Part shown: positions 6,899 to 15,504 of the stretch, one piece after another
How positions within the stretch are numbered: position 1 is the first letter of the stretch
How the letters are laid out: every line of letters begins with the position of its first letter
From: Verrucomicrobiota bacterium
GTDB lineage: Bacteria; Verrucomicrobiota; Verrucomicrobiia; Opitutales; Opitutaceae
Assembly: GCA_023446735.1 (NCBI GenBank)
Contig: JAEXPQ010000173.1
Coordinates: 1 to 33,038 of the forward strand
Direction: 5' to 3'
Length of the DNA: 33,038 bases
Notes under the pieces: model-generated
The model's input: the letters and a program-made list of their open reading frames with translations, nothing else
The model's database searches: none
Told to the model about the DNA's origin: nothing
Translations under genes and position numbers: made by a program

Positions 6899-7036
6899 AG
6901 ATCGGGAATGTGGAAAGCGGGAACGCAGGAAGGCAGAACACCAACGACGGAAACCGGCACGTCACAGAGTCCGCCGAGACGGAGGAGAACACAAAGCTGT
7001 GTTCCGCAGAGCCCGAATTTGAGAACCGCTGATGCA
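6893..7036 (+). repeat. Dispersed intergenic block, long variant, copy 2
   Basis: This is a second copy of 4079-4220. It starts CGCGTCTTGAGATCGGGAAT and continues with GGAAAGCGGGAACGCAGGAA, GGCACGTCACAGAGTCCGCC and GCAGAGCCCGAATTTGAGAA. It is followed at once by the 28-bp segment shared with 6157-6184. Confidence 0.7.
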
Positions 7037-7478
7037 CGCGGATTCACGCTGTTCCGATCGTAGCAAAGCTCGCCCGGAGTTTCGCCTCCGGAAAGGTTGC
7101 CCGCAAAGGACGCAAAGCCGGCAGAGGACCAAAACCTCGGCAATCGATCCCGACCCCGCCTTCCGCCCTCCGTGCACTCCTCCCGCTCCGTGCCCTCTGT
7201 GACCTGCTTCCGTCGTCCGCCCGCCGCCCTCCGTCATCCGATTGCCCTGTCACGTTGTCACTTCGTGACCAGCTACCTCCGTCATCTGTCGTCGCTCCGC
7301 AACACTCCACCTGCCACCTGTCACCGCGGTCGCGTCATTCGAGGTTGTTGTCCCCCCATTAGCCCGCCGCCGAACCATCCTGTCCATTGTCGCAACAGGA
7401 CCCCGTGATCCCGCCGCCGGCTCATTCCCCGACCTTGCCCGAGCCGGCTCCTTGTGCTCACGTGGCCGCCCCTCCCAC
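7037..7478. repeat. Intergenic heptamer-rich region upstream of the phosphodiesterase-type gene
   Basis: I see no gene. Two stretches are near-identical to the region before the AlbA_2 gene: 7168-7219 matches 9442-9493 with one mismatch in 52, and 7281-7324 matches 9906-9949 with one mismatch in 44. Both consist largely of seven-base units ending in CC or CT (GTCGTCC, GTCATCC, GTCATCT). Their order and orientation are the same in the two regions. Confidence 0.7.
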
Positions 7479-8987
7479 ATGCGCGCTCGTCTCGCCCGTC
7501 TCTGCGCCGCCGTCGTCCTCGGCGCGGCCTGCTCCCTCCTCCCGGCCCGGGATTTCACCGTCACCGTCTACAACGTCGAGAATCTATTCGATATCGACGG
7601 CGTCGCCGCCTACGACCAATACGCCCCCGCCCACTACGGGGCCGCCCAGCTCCGCACCAAGGTGAACAACATCGCCGCCGTCCTGCAGCGGATCGGCGAC
7701 GGCACCGGCCCCGACATCGTCCTGCTCAACGAGCTCGAGATCGACCAGACGCCGCCGGCACGGCCTGTCGAAGCCGCCGAACTGCTCCGACGCTTCGACG
7801 ACAAGTCGTTGGCGGAGCTGCTCGCCAATCCCTCGCCGGAGAGCGCCGATCTCCCGGCGGAGTTCTATCTGCTCAGAGCCCTCGGCGAGCACGGTCTCAA
7901 GGGCTACGCGGTGGTCAGCGGCGGCGACCGGCCTTCACCCGCCGATACAGCCCACCCCAACGTCCAGCAGAGCGCCGTGCTCACGCGCTTCCCGGTGAAG
8001 GCCGTGCGGCGGCATCCCACCGCCGGGGCCCGCCAGATCCTGGAGGTGCTCGTCGAGGTCGAGGGCTCGCCCTTGTACCTGTTCTGCAACCACTGGAAGT
8101 CCGGCGCCTCCGACCCGGCCACCGAACCGCTCCGGATCGGCAACGCCCAGGTGCTCCGGAAACGCCTCGACGAGATCCTCGCCGCCGAGCCGCACGCCGA
8201 CATCCTCATCGGCGGCGACTTCAACTCGCAGTACAACCAGCGCCAACGCTACGGCGCTCTGATGCCGCGCACCGCGATCAACGACGTGCTCCGTTCGCAG
8301 GGCGACGAGCTGGCGGTCCGCGGCTCGGAGCACGACCTCTACAACCTCTGGTACGAGCTTCCGGCCGACCGGCGCGGCAGCGACGTGTATCGCAACGAGT
8401 GGGGCACGCTCATCCAGCTCATCGTCACGCGTGGACTCTACGACTGCCGCGGCGTGCAATACATCGACAACTCCTTCGCGGTCGCCCGGTTCCCCGGCCT
8501 CAACGTCGACGCCGCGGGCGGCCCGGTGCGTTGGGACAACGCGGGCCAGGGGTCCGGCTTCTCCGACCACCTCCCCGTCTCCGCCCGCTTCCGCACCGTG
8601 GCCGACAACGCACCGGACCGGTGGATGCCGCTCACGCAGGCCGCCGGCACCGAGGAGGCCGCCGCAGTCGTCACGCGGGTCGCCAACGACGCGATCGACC
8701 TCGCCGGGACCGCCGTCGCCGAGAGCCAGATTCCGGCGGGCGCCAACTTGCAGGACGGTTCCTGGAACCGGAAGCTCTTCCGCGTCGAGGGCAAGGTGGT
8801 CGGCGAGCATCCGTTCCGCATCGAGTTCCACGGTCTGGTCTGGGAGGTCTACGCCCCCGATGCCACCCTGCGCACCGAGATCTGGAACGCCCACCACGTG
8901 GGCGACTCGATCCGGTTCTACGGCGAGCTCGGCAGCTACAAAGGACGCTGGCAGTTCGTGGTGCAGGACCGCAGCTGGGTGAAGTAA
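7479..8987 (+). CDS. Secreted endonuclease/exonuclease/phosphatase-family protein with C-terminal extension
   Basis: The protein has 502 residues and a signal peptide (about 1-23, ending SLLPA). Residues 26-375 form an EEP (DNase I-like) domain with its marker motifs: VYNVENLFDID (Asn and Glu), IVLLNELEID (metal-binding Glu85), YLFCNHWKS (His), ILIGGDFNSQYNQ (Asp and Asn) and the C-terminal GFSDHLPV (Asp-His pair). Such enzymes hydrolyse phosphodiester or phosphomonoester bonds in nucleic acids or lipids; the substrate is not decidable. The last 110-120 residues (RKLFRVEGKVVGE through FVVQDRSWVK) look like a small beta-barrel, possibly an OB fold as in some extracellular nucleases. ATG 7479 begins the signal peptide; upstream codons are repeat sequence. 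Confidence 0.85.
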   Translation: MRARLARLCAAVVLGAACSLLPARDFTVTVYNVENLFDIDGVAAYDQYAPAHYGAAQLRTKVNNIAAVLQRIGDGTGPDIVLLNELEIDQTPPARPVEAAELLRRFDDKSLAELLANPSPESADLPAEFYLLRALGEHGLKGYAVVSGGDRPSPADTAHPNVQQSAVLTRFPVKAVRRHPTAGARQILEVLVEVEGSPLYLFCNHWKSGASDPATEPLRIGNAQVLRKRLDEILAAEPHADILIGGDFNSQYNQRQRYGALMPRTAINDVLRSQGDELAVRGSEHDLYNLWYELPADRRGSDVYRNEWGTLIQLIVTRGLYDCRGVQYIDNSFAVARFPGLNVDAAGGPVRWDNAGQGSGFSDHLPVSARFRTVADNAPDRWMPLTQAAGTEEAAAVVTRVANDAIDLAGTAVAESQIPAGANLQDGSWNRKLFRVEGKVVGEHPFRIEFHGLVWEVYAPDATLRTEIWNAHHVGDSIRFYGELGSYKGRWQFVVQDRSWVK

Positions 8988-9197
8988 ACGAGACGTCGCG
9001 GCGGCGCGATGCGCCGAAGACTCCCGCAGGTTGGAACGCCCTCCGCCCCTTTGCGACTTGGCGACCTGTCGCGTGGCATTCCAGCAATCGATCCCGCCAC
9101 AGAGGCCACCGAGGCGGAGGAGAACACAGAGCAGGCATCCGATCCGGGAGGCAGTAACCACAAAGAACGCATAGCCGGAACAAGACTCGCCCTCCCC

Positions 9198-9340
9198 GCC
9201 GTGGCGCTGCTCGCGCGCGCAGCGGTTCGCAGAGCACGGATTGGGAACCGCGAATCCACGATGATCGGCGCTGATCCGAACAGGGCCGCCGCGCCAGCGC
9301 AGTTACGGGTTCCCGTTTTCCGGTTCCGAGCTCCGCCCAA
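9198..9340 (+). repeat. Hairpin-containing intergenic block, copy 2
   Basis: The block resembles 6107-6245: it carries CGTGGCGCTGCTCGCGCGCG, an inverted GCTGC/GCAGC pair, GGGAACCGCGAATCC and CCGAACAGGGCCGCCGCG in the same order. The stem is conserved although its centre differs between copies (GCGA versus a CGCGCG run). Confidence 0.65.
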
Positions 9341-9374
9341 TCGCAAATCGGCAATCCAAAATCGAAAACCCAAC

Positions 9375-9570
9375 GCCCACCGTCGTCCGGCCACCGCCCA
9401 CAGTCCACCGGCAACCGGCTACCGTCCACCGCCACTCCGTCCTCCGTGCACTCCTCCCTCTCCGTGCCCTCTGTGACCTGCTTCCGTCGTCCGTCCTCCG
9501 TCCTCCGTCATCCGTTTCTCCGTCGTCCGGTCCTCCGTCGTCCGCCCTCTGTCGTCTGCCATCGGTCTTC
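9375..9570 (+). repeat. Degenerate heptanucleotide array, long
   Basis: From 9375 the sequence parses into 7-mers such as GCCCACC, GTCGTCC, GGCCACC, GCCCACA, GTCCACC, GGCAACC, GGCTACC and later GTCCTCC, GTCCTCC, GTCATCC, GTCGTCC, GTCGTCT, with a few 8-base units that shift phase. The shared frame is G-N4-CC. Two sub-types, NCCACC and TCNTCC, follow one another, as at 17103-17190. Confidence 0.75.
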
Positions 9571-9971
9571 CGCCCCATCGCGTGGGACGCAGTCCTTTAC
9601 GCGATCCGCCGCTCCGCGACGCTGCCCCCCTGTCACCTGTTACTCCGTAGCACGTCCTAGCAATTCCCTTCATCATCACGGGAACTCTCTTGCCACCCGA
9701 AAAGCCGGGTGCTGCGATTTCCCTGACGATTCGTTACTCGTCCTCTGTTACCACCGGTCACAGCCCCCCCACCGTCCACCGATCCCCCACCGCCATGCGA
9801 TCCGGACACAGAACGTGCCGCGCACCCCTCGCCCAGCCACGTACCTACCGGAACGCGGCGAGGGAGGCCGCAGGCCGACCCACCACCCTCCGTCGTCTGC
9901 CGCCAGTCATCTGTCGTCGCTCCGCAACACTCCACCGGCCACCTGTCACAGTAGTCGCCCCGCCACGGCCG

Positions 9972-10066
9972 TCAGCCTCATCCACGCCGACCACGAGGCG
10001 AAGATCCTGCCCGAAGACCAGCAGATGCTAGCGTCATTCAAAGTAGTGCAGGCACCTGCCCAGTGA
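9972..10066 (+). pseudogene. Possible 3'-terminal gene remnant of unknown origin
   Basis: After the repeats the frame gives ADHEAKILPEDQQMLASFKV followed by VQAPAQ and a TGA at 10064-10066. The sequence loses its 7-mer pattern here and uses ordinary codons, which suggests the tail of a former gene. I cannot name a parent. It would fit the pattern of gene 3' ends embedded in the intergenic repeats, but evidence is thin. Confidence 0.25.
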
Positions 10067-10124
10067 ACGAGGTTTTCGCAAACGCCCTATGCCAGCCGGC
10101 AACTACTGAACTACCCTAGATCAA

Positions 10125-11918
10125 ATGACCGCCAACCCACAGTCGAGTACTCCATCGGTTCGCACTATCGACGACGTCATCGTTTTGGCCTCCGAGGGAA
10201 AGCTGCAAGAGCATCGCTACTCCAATATCGAGCTGAAAGAAGATTGGGCCGAAAAACACGGCGCGAAATTAAGCGCACTGGCAAACAAGATCAGCGAGCT
10301 AAACTGCTTCTTGGTGATTGGCATAGCAGACAATGGGAATCTGGGAGGGAAGAGCGAGGCTTGGGCAAAAAAGACAGAAGAGAACATATCCCAGCATATC
10401 AACACCCACCTCGACCCTCCCCAAAGCTGCGGATCCTTCACCTGCAAACAGATCGGAGCTTCGTGGATCATAATCATTCCCGTACGGAATGTCGGTGAGG
10501 TCGCATACTGGGATGGATCTGCATACATGGCAGCGGGCACCACAACCGCTGAAATGGAGCCAGAGAAGATCCTGAAGTTAAGAATGCAACTCCCAGGCCT
10601 CCTCGACTTCAGCAATCAAGAGTCGAAGAGCTCATACAATGGGGAACTCGTAGCCGGATTTGCAGCGTGCGTCCGCACCGCAGGGCATCCACTTGAGGTC
10701 GAAATAACCGGCACAAAAGAATACTCCGTACTCAACCAACTCAATATGGTTGGGCGCCAAGCAGCGCGGATCCTATTCGGACGGTGCAGTTTTCGCATAG
10801 TTCGTTATGACAGCTCCGGTGAAATACTCGAGAATAACACCCAACACGGGCTTTTCAGGCTCTTGCAGAAGACATTCATCGACTCGTTATGCGGCAATGG
10901 AGCAATTCACTACTCACCAAAGGCACTTAAAGAGGCGTTCGCGAACGCCGTCGCCCACGCTGCGTATTTTGAGAATGATGGCGAGGTTCTCTTGGAAATA
11001 TACCCCGATCGCCTCGTAATATCGAACCTATGCCTTCGCGAATCTCAGCTGTTTGCGAATCGCTGGTTTTCGAGGAGTCACAAGACCGTTAACGGCCTAT
11101 TGATGGAGTCATTGCGTGTTGCGCGCTTAGTCGATGAGTTGGGCCGAGGGAAACATATTATCTTCTCGGAGTCCATCCGACTCGGACACATGGCACCTGA
11201 AGTCCTAATCGAGACTGCAGGCAAATACAGGCGCTGGAAACTTGTTATTCATGGCGGGCAGGTTAACGGGAATCTCCTGCGCCTTCTCGAGAGATCCCGG
11301 GAATTGTACATGGATGAGGCAAAAGCGCTAATTGCACAGGCGCTCGTTCTCTGGAGAGAGAAGCCGGCAGCCGAAATCCGCCAATTCGTCGATGATGAGT
11401 TTGGGCGCATGTTCGCGGACGTGATCGCAAGATTCGACGGCCCGATATTCTACTCAGCCAATGAAGACAGAATCGTCCTAACGCGTTGGGCGCGCGTGCT
11501 CTTGGAAGAAGGTCAATACTCTCAGGTTCTTTCCCCAGGAGAAGAAGAACGGCTATTTGAGCGCCTTAAACAATTTTGCACACAGCACGAAAACGGTATT
11601 ATTTCATCGAAGCTATTCAGAGATTTTGCCGGCATGTCGGACACTCGATCGGAACAGGCCCAGTGTTCCGCGATATTGAAACGCTGGGTGGCGGCTGGCC
11701 GCGTCCAGCGCTTGGGCCGTGGGCGCTATCAGATCTGCAAGAAAGCGCCAATAGTTACTCCAAAAGTCGATGAGTTCTTGCGCCTATTCCTGAATCCCAA
11801 GGCAGATAGTATAGCTTCGACAGATGGCGGAAATGGAGCGCTTAGTATTGGGGATCTATTCTCGACGGCCACACATTCAACTCCGGGCTCAAACCGATCC
11901 GAAGACCTCATGCCTTGA
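10125..11918 (+). CDS. AlbA_2 (Schlafen-like) domain ATP-binding protein
   Basis: The protein has 597 residues. Residues about 34-155 form an AlbA_2/divergent Schlafen-type domain (NIELKEDWAEKHGAKLSALA, then FLVIGIADNGNLGG and ASWIIIIPV), thought to bind nucleic acid. Residues about 263-345 match a GHKL-type ATPase segment seen in these proteins: YSPKALKEAFANAVAHAAYF, then EVLLEIYPDRLVISN and LVDELGRGKHII. The C-terminal 200 residues are helical with a probable winged-helix (ILKRWVAAGRVQRLGRGRYQ). Related genes act as regulators or lie in defence islands. Base composition is clearly less GC-rich than neighbours, with many a/t third positions, indicating recent transfer. It is monocistronic and preceded by 1.1 kb of repeats. 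Confidence 0.8.
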   Translation: MTANPQSSTPSVRTIDDVIVLASEGKLQEHRYSNIELKEDWAEKHGAKLSALANKISELNCFLVIGIADNGNLGGKSEAWAKKTEENISQHINTHLDPPQSCGSFTCKQIGASWIIIIPVRNVGEVAYWDGSAYMAAGTTTAEMEPEKILKLRMQLPGLLDFSNQESKSSYNGELVAGFAACVRTAGHPLEVEITGTKEYSVLNQLNMVGRQAARILFGRCSFRIVRYDSSGEILENNTQHGLFRLLQKTFIDSLCGNGAIHYSPKALKEAFANAVAHAAYFENDGEVLLEIYPDRLVISNLCLRESQLFANRWFSRSHKTVNGLLMESLRVARLVDELGRGKHIIFSESIRLGHMAPEVLIETAGKYRRWKLVIHGGQVNGNLLRLLERSRELYMDEAKALIAQALVLWREKPAAEIRQFVDDEFGRMFADVIARFDGPIFYSANEDRIVLTRWARVLLEEGQYSQVLSPGEEERLFERLKQFCTQHENGIISSKLFRDFAGMSDTRSEQAQCSAILKRWVAAGRVQRLGRGRYQICKKAPIVTPKVDEFLRLFLNPKADSIASTDGGNGALSIGDLFSTATHSTPGSNRSEDLMP

Positions 11919-12027
11919 CTCTTGACTGCAGCGCCCGCCAACAGCGGCAGAAACAATCAATCATCGCCATCGATCCATAAACGGACTGACAGGATCGTGT
12001 CGCGACTCTCCATAAGCTTTGAAATTC

Positions 12028-12924
12028 ATGTCCGACACCGGCCTTTACATCGCCCTCGGCTACTTCGCCCTGTTCATCTTCGGCTCCCTCGGCTTCGCAA
12101 TCTGGCGGATCAAACGCCGCAATACCCGGCCACCGCTGGAGACCAAGCTCCTGCGCGGACCGGGCGAGACGCTCCGGAAGCGAATGGCGGAATATGACGA
12201 GAATCTGCTCTTTCGGCTGCTGGTCGCTTCCTTGATCCCCTTGGCGGCGCTGGCCCTCTCGGGAAAGCTGATCGTCCTGGGTGCTCCACATGTCGGCGGC
12301 CCCGTGTGGATCTGGTACGGTGTCTGGGCCATCGGGTTCCTCGCGGCACTGGTTCCCACGGTTCGTTGGGTGCTGCGCGACCTGGATCGCTACCGGGCCT
12401 ACCGCCTCGGCTATTTCGGGGAACGCGTCGTGGGGGAGAAGCTCAACGAGTTGCTCGGCCAAGGCTATGCGGTCTTCCATGATGTGCCCGGCAAGGGGCA
12501 GAAGAAGCCGTTCAATCTCGACCATGTGGCCGTCGGTCCCTCCGGAGTGGCTGTGATTGAAACCAAGACCCGCCGCAAAGGGCGCGCGCGGCCGGGTTTC
12601 AAGGATCACGAGGTCACCTACGATGGCCAGAAGCTCATCTGGCCTTGGGGCGAAGACCGGCACGGTCTCGAACAAGCCCTTTGGGAAGCCGATTGGCTCC
12701 GCCACTGGATCTTCGAGCGCACCGGGATCGATACGCCCGTGAAACCCATTCTCGCCCTACCCGGCTGGTACGTCCACATGGGGCCCCGCAAGCCGGTCGA
12801 TGTCGTGAACCACGAATGGGTCTGCGGCGCCGTCCGCGGCCAGAACGGCCGCACGCTCTCCGACAGCCAGATCGCCCTCATCGCCCGCCAGCTCGATTCC
12901 CTCTGCCGGGATGTGGAGGATTAG
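12028..12924 (+). CDS. Membrane protein with NERD (nuclease-related) domain
   Basis: The protein has 298 residues. One membrane segment lies near 6-27, two more at about 62-84 and 92-113, and a cytoplasmic NERD domain follows from about residue 125. The domain shows the expected features: GERVVGEKLNELLGQGYAVF, then FNLDHVAVG (Asp165) and GVAVIETKT (Glu178, Lys180), which align with the D...ExK core of PD-(D/E)xK-like nucleases. NERD proteins are predicted to act on DNA; nuclease activity here is inferred. ATG 12028 is preferred over the TTG nine bases upstream. Its 5' flank (11999-12018) and 3' end recur, joined without the middle, at three places downstream. Confidence 0.82.
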   Translation: MSDTGLYIALGYFALFIFGSLGFAIWRIKRRNTRPPLETKLLRGPGETLRKRMAEYDENLLFRLLVASLIPLAALALSGKLIVLGAPHVGGPVWIWYGVWAIGFLAALVPTVRWVLRDLDRYRAYRLGYFGERVVGEKLNELLGQGYAVFHDVPGKGQKKPFNLDHVAVGPSGVAVIETKTRRKGRARPGFKDHEVTYDGQKLIWPWGEDRHGLEQALWEADWLRHWIFERTGIDTPVKPILALPGWYVHMGPRKPVDVVNHEWVCGAVRGQNGRTLSDSQIALIARQLDSLCRDVED

Positions 12925-12940
12925 CGCTGCGCAGCGGCGC
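12924..12940 (+). terminator. Hairpin at the end of the NERD gene
   Basis: GCGCTGC/GCGGCGC form a seven-pair stem with one G-T wobble and a three-base loop, starting on the last base of the stop codon. There is no T-run. The same hairpin follows the NERD remnant at 16729-16745, where the wobble pair is a C-G pair, a change that keeps the stem. Confidence 0.5.
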
Positions 12941-12941
12941 T

Positions 12942-13013
12942 GGTGACAAGGTGACAGGTGACAAGGTAGCGGGACCACGGAGGACAGATGACAGAGGACG
13001 GAGCCGCTTCAGC
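12942..13013 (-). repeat. Heptamer repeat region, minus orientation
   Basis: GGTGACAAGGTGACAGGTGAC on the plus strand leads into GGAGGACAGATGACAGAGGAC. Read on the minus strand this gives GTCCTCT, GTCATCT, GTCCTCC and GTCACC-type units, the same 7-mer family as the plus-strand arrays. A similar GTGACAGG/GTGACAAGG stretch follows the NERD remnant near 20202-20236. Confidence 0.55.
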
Positions 13014-13074
13014 GACATCGACTACAGGTCCATTCCTGACTCCCTGAGTTCCACATTCATCAGTTTCGCACCCC

Positions 13075-13617
13075 ATGAAATTCCTCCGCACGCTGTTTGC
13101 CACGCTATTCACCACTGCAGCGGTCGCGAAAGGCGAGACCAAGCCTTCGGCCCCACTGAATGCCGACGCCATGCGCGAGATGCGGCTGCAGTGGTTGAAC
13201 ACCAAGCCGGCCGCTCCTGGAGCGGCGGAACCGGATCGGGTTTTCGCCGCGTTGATGGACTGGCCCCTGACACAAGCGACCGCCACCGTGCTGGCGTCGG
13301 CGGGTGGCGATGCGAGCCTCTACACCACGGGGACGTTCGGGGTAATCGGGGGAATCGGCCACGAAAGCGCTCGGAACGCTGCAACAGCCTTTACAACCTG
13401 CGCCCAGCGGTATGTGAAACTCGCCACACCCACGACGGACTTCTCCTACCCGACGGCGGACCAAATTCGGTTCTTCTTCGTCACCCCGGCCGGCGTGCAA
13501 TGCCTCACCGTCTCCATTGCGGACGTTCAAAAGTCGGGTACGCCGGCCGCCGATCTCTTCGCCCGCGCCCAGGAAGTCGTCACCGCCCTGCGACTGATCA
13601 CCCAGAGCCGGCAGTGA
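13075..13617 (+). CDS. Secreted hypothetical protein
   Basis: The protein has 180 residues, with a signal peptide at 1-18 (MKFLRTLFATLFTTAAVAK) and no further membrane segment. The mature part has a helical start (NADAMREMRLQWLN) and a mixed region including FFFVTPAGVQCLTVSI. I do not recognise a named domain, and no catalytic motif is visible. It is followed after 42 bp by a membrane protein gene on the same strand, so the two are likely co-transcribed. Confidence 0.7.
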   Translation: MKFLRTLFATLFTTAAVAKGETKPSAPLNADAMREMRLQWLNTKPAAPGAAEPDRVFAALMDWPLTQATATVLASAGGDASLYTTGTFGVIGGIGHESARNAATAFTTCAQRYVKLATPTTDFSYPTADQIRFFFVTPAGVQCLTVSIADVQKSGTPAADLFARAQEVVTALRLITQSRQ

Positions 13618-13659
13618 TGGACAACCCAGGATTGGTCGCACAACAACAGAGGACCTCCA

Positions 13660-14283
13660 TTGGCTCCGGTCGAATCACATTCCCCAAAACAACATCGCTA
13701 CACCCTCGTAAGTCGACGCGGGTTGGTCACTGGATGGATAGCTGGAGGGCTGCTCATTAGCGGTTTCATCGCGTATGGAATGTATTACCGCGACCCATGG
13801 ATTCTCGGCTGGTCGGTCCTATTCGGTTTGACTGCGATCGCTGGGGCAAGATGGGGTGAACGCAGTTGGCGGCGGATGCAGCAAGCCTCGATTGAGATCG
13901 ATCATGCTCGGACCCGCATCGTCTTCCGGTATTTCGAATTTCTTCCTCCACCGAGGGAAGGAACGATGGAGACCGGCTATGTCGTCCCATTCGACCAGAT
14001 CATTTCCACCAGCTATATCGTCACTCGCTACGGAGCAGGTTCCTTAACGGTGAAGACGACAATCGGAGCGGTCGTGATCACGAACCGACTGGAGGAGTTC
14101 CCTGCTGTTCTTGCGCTGTTCCAACGCATCTCCCGCGAGAATCAGAGCCGCATCAAGCAGGCCGGATCCAAGTCCCCCAAAGCTCCGCAGATCCCAACGC
14201 CGCTATCTGGGTTGCTCATCCTCGCCGGGGCGGTCGCGCTTATCGTAGCAATCGCTTGGTATACCCTTTTCCATGGGAAATAG
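13660..14283 (+). CDS. Membrane protein, two N-terminal helices plus a PH-like soluble domain (TTG start)
   Basis: The protein has 207 residues. Hydrophobic segments lie at about 22-42 and 47-64, with a third at 182-204. Between them is a beta-rich part (ASIEIDHARTRIVFRYFEF, then GSLTVKTTIGAVVITNRLEE) that resembles bacterial PH-like domains. The start is a TTG at 13660 preceded by AGAGGA at a good distance; the in-frame upstream stop at 13615 leaves no earlier start and no ATG is available before the first helix. The function is unknown. The architecture resembles 17226-18410. Confidence 0.68.
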   Translation: MAPVESHSPKQHRYTLVSRRGLVTGWIAGGLLISGFIAYGMYYRDPWILGWSVLFGLTAIAGARWGERSWRRMQQASIEIDHARTRIVFRYFEFLPPPREGTMETGYVVPFDQIISTSYIVTRYGAGSLTVKTTIGAVVITNRLEEFPAVLALFQRISRENQSRIKQAGSKSPKAPQIPTPLSGLLILAGAVALIVAIAWYTLFHGK

Positions 14284-14290
14284 GGCAACC

Positions 14291-14352
14291 GAAGGGGTCA
14301 TGTCGCGACCCTCAACAAGCCCCGCTCGCCCTCATCGCCCGCCGGCTCAGTC
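14291..14352 (+). repeat. Mini-NERD element A (5' flank joined to gene end, truncated)
   Basis: GGGGTCATGTCGCGACCCTC continues into AACAAGCCCCGCTCGCCCTC and CATCGCCCGCCGGCTCAGTCC. The first part matches the flank 5' of the NERD gene (11999-12018) and the second matches its last codons (12879-12900). The intervening 850 bp are missing. This copy loses similarity before the stop codon. It shares the first 50 bp with element B at 16641 nearly identically. Confidence 0.6.
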
Positions 14353-14493
14353 CTTCGTCCCGTGCGGCCGGGTGGAACGCGGAGAGCGGACCGGCTTGCC
14401 AATGTCGCTGAATAATGGGGATCGCATCCTCGCCGGCTTTCTCCCACGGTTCGCGGCACGCTTTCCGGCATCCCCGTTCAATTGCTTCCCACC

Positions 14494-15504
14494 ATGAAGG
14501 GACTCTTCACCCAAGGCATCGCCATCCTCGCCGAGCGCCCCATCGGGCTCGACGAGATTCAACCGCTCCTCAAGAACCACCCGTTCCTGCGCACGATCGA
14601 GGCACGCGAGGAGTGGGTTTTCGGCGGGCCGACGGCCGTCATCGCCTACCGGCCGGAGGTCAATGGCATGCTCGTCATCGATACCGTCGACCACCCGTGG
14701 CCCGACAGTATGGGCGACCCCAAGACCGATCCGATGGTGTTCGGCGCTTGGACCATGGGGCAGTTCGGGCCCTTCACCTACCCGAACGGGCTTCAGCGGG
14801 CGACGCAGCAGGCCTGGGCCTGGCCGGAAGCAAAGAACCAGATCCCGAACCATCGTGCGTTCCTGCGGCTGCGCATCAGCTATGTCCTTGGCACCGGCCC
14901 GGACGCCAAGGTGCTTCCGCCCACCTACGATCCCCGCCACGAGCTGGAGTTCCTGATTCCCATCGCGCAGCAACTCCTCTCGCACCCGGCAGTGATCGCC
15001 TATTTCAATCCCAACGGCGAGGTGGTCGCAACCGGCCAGACCGTGACCGAATCGTTGGACTACCACAGCGAGCACAACCTGCCACCGCTCGACCTCTGGT
15101 CGAATGTCCGCCTCTTCAACCTCACGCCGGAATGGTTAGCCATGGATACCGTCGGCGTCGCCCAGCTCGACCTGCCCGACCACGAAGCCGTGTTCGCCAA
15201 GGGCAGCCACGCACCCAACGACGTGGCGAACTTCCTGCGCAACACGACGCTCTATGTTCTGACGAACGGCCCCAAGATCCGCCACAACGACACCATCGAC
15301 GGCCCGGGTGGCAGCCGTTGGCAGGCCAAGCTTCTCTCCGAACCGCTCTCGGATCCTCCGCGCGATGTGATTTGTTGGGTGCCGGTGGACGCCGAGGATC
15401 TTCCTGGCCGGGTCACCCAGCGGAAGCCCGCCGAGCCGCCGCGACCAAGCCAAGGCGAAGACAAGGCCCCGAAGAAACGTTGGTGGCAGGTGTGGCGGAA
15501 GTGA
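14494..15504 (+). CDS. DUF4261-like protein
   Basis: The protein has 336 residues, no signal peptide and no membrane segment. It resembles the uncharacterised DUF4261 family: WTMGQFGPFTYPNGLQRATQ, then HRAFLRLRISYVLG, YDPRHELEFLIPIAQQLL and VIAYFNPNGEVV. The C-terminus is a lysine- and tryptophan-rich tail (KKRWWQVWRK) after a proline/lysine linker, which may contact membrane or nucleic acid. ATG 14494 is used; a TTG at 14482 is less likely. The role is unknown. The family call is from pattern memory and not from a search. Confidence 0.65.
   Translation: MKGLFTQGIAILAERPIGLDEIQPLLKNHPFLRTIEAREEWVFGGPTAVIAYRPEVNGMLVIDTVDHPWPDSMGDPKTDPMVFGAWTMGQFGPFTYPNGLQRATQQAWAWPEAKNQIPNHRAFLRLRISYVLGTGPDAKVLPPTYDPRHELEFLIPIAQQLLSHPAVIAYFNPNGEVVATGQTVTESLDYHSEHNLPPLDLWSNVRLFNLTPEWLAMDTVGVAQLDLPDHEAVFAKGSHAPNDVANFLRNTTLYVLTNGPKIRHNDTIDGPGGSRWQAKLLSEPLSDPPRDVICWVPVDAEDLPGRVTQRKPAEPPRPSQGEDKAPKKRWWQVWRK

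Larger units (their letters stand above)
8988..10124. other. 1.1-kb intergenic region made almost wholly of repeats
   Basis: No intact gene is seen. It holds a dispersed-block fragment (about 9095-9135), the hairpin block copy (9198-9340), the heptamer array (9375-9570), a unit near-identical to 7281-7324 (9906-9949), and a possible gene-end remnant before 10066. A long frame on the plus strand (9446-10066) is a translation of the 7-mers and is not a gene. Confidence 0.7.

Noticed and set aside
7454..9157. Long open frame overlapping the phosphodiesterase-type gene, plus similar long antisense frames elsewhere
   Set aside because: In DNA this GC-rich, shadow frames stay open by chance. Their products are Arg/Pro/Ala-rich without domains, while the chosen frames carry motifs and signal peptides.
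9375..9570. CRISPR array
   Set aside because: The repeats are 7 bases long and contiguous, with no unique spacers and no cas genes.
9446..10066. 206-codon open frame on the plus strand
   Set aside because: Most of it is a translation of 7-base repeats (Ser-Val-Pro, Arg-Pro patterns). Only the last 30 codons look gene-like, and these are listed as a possible remnant.
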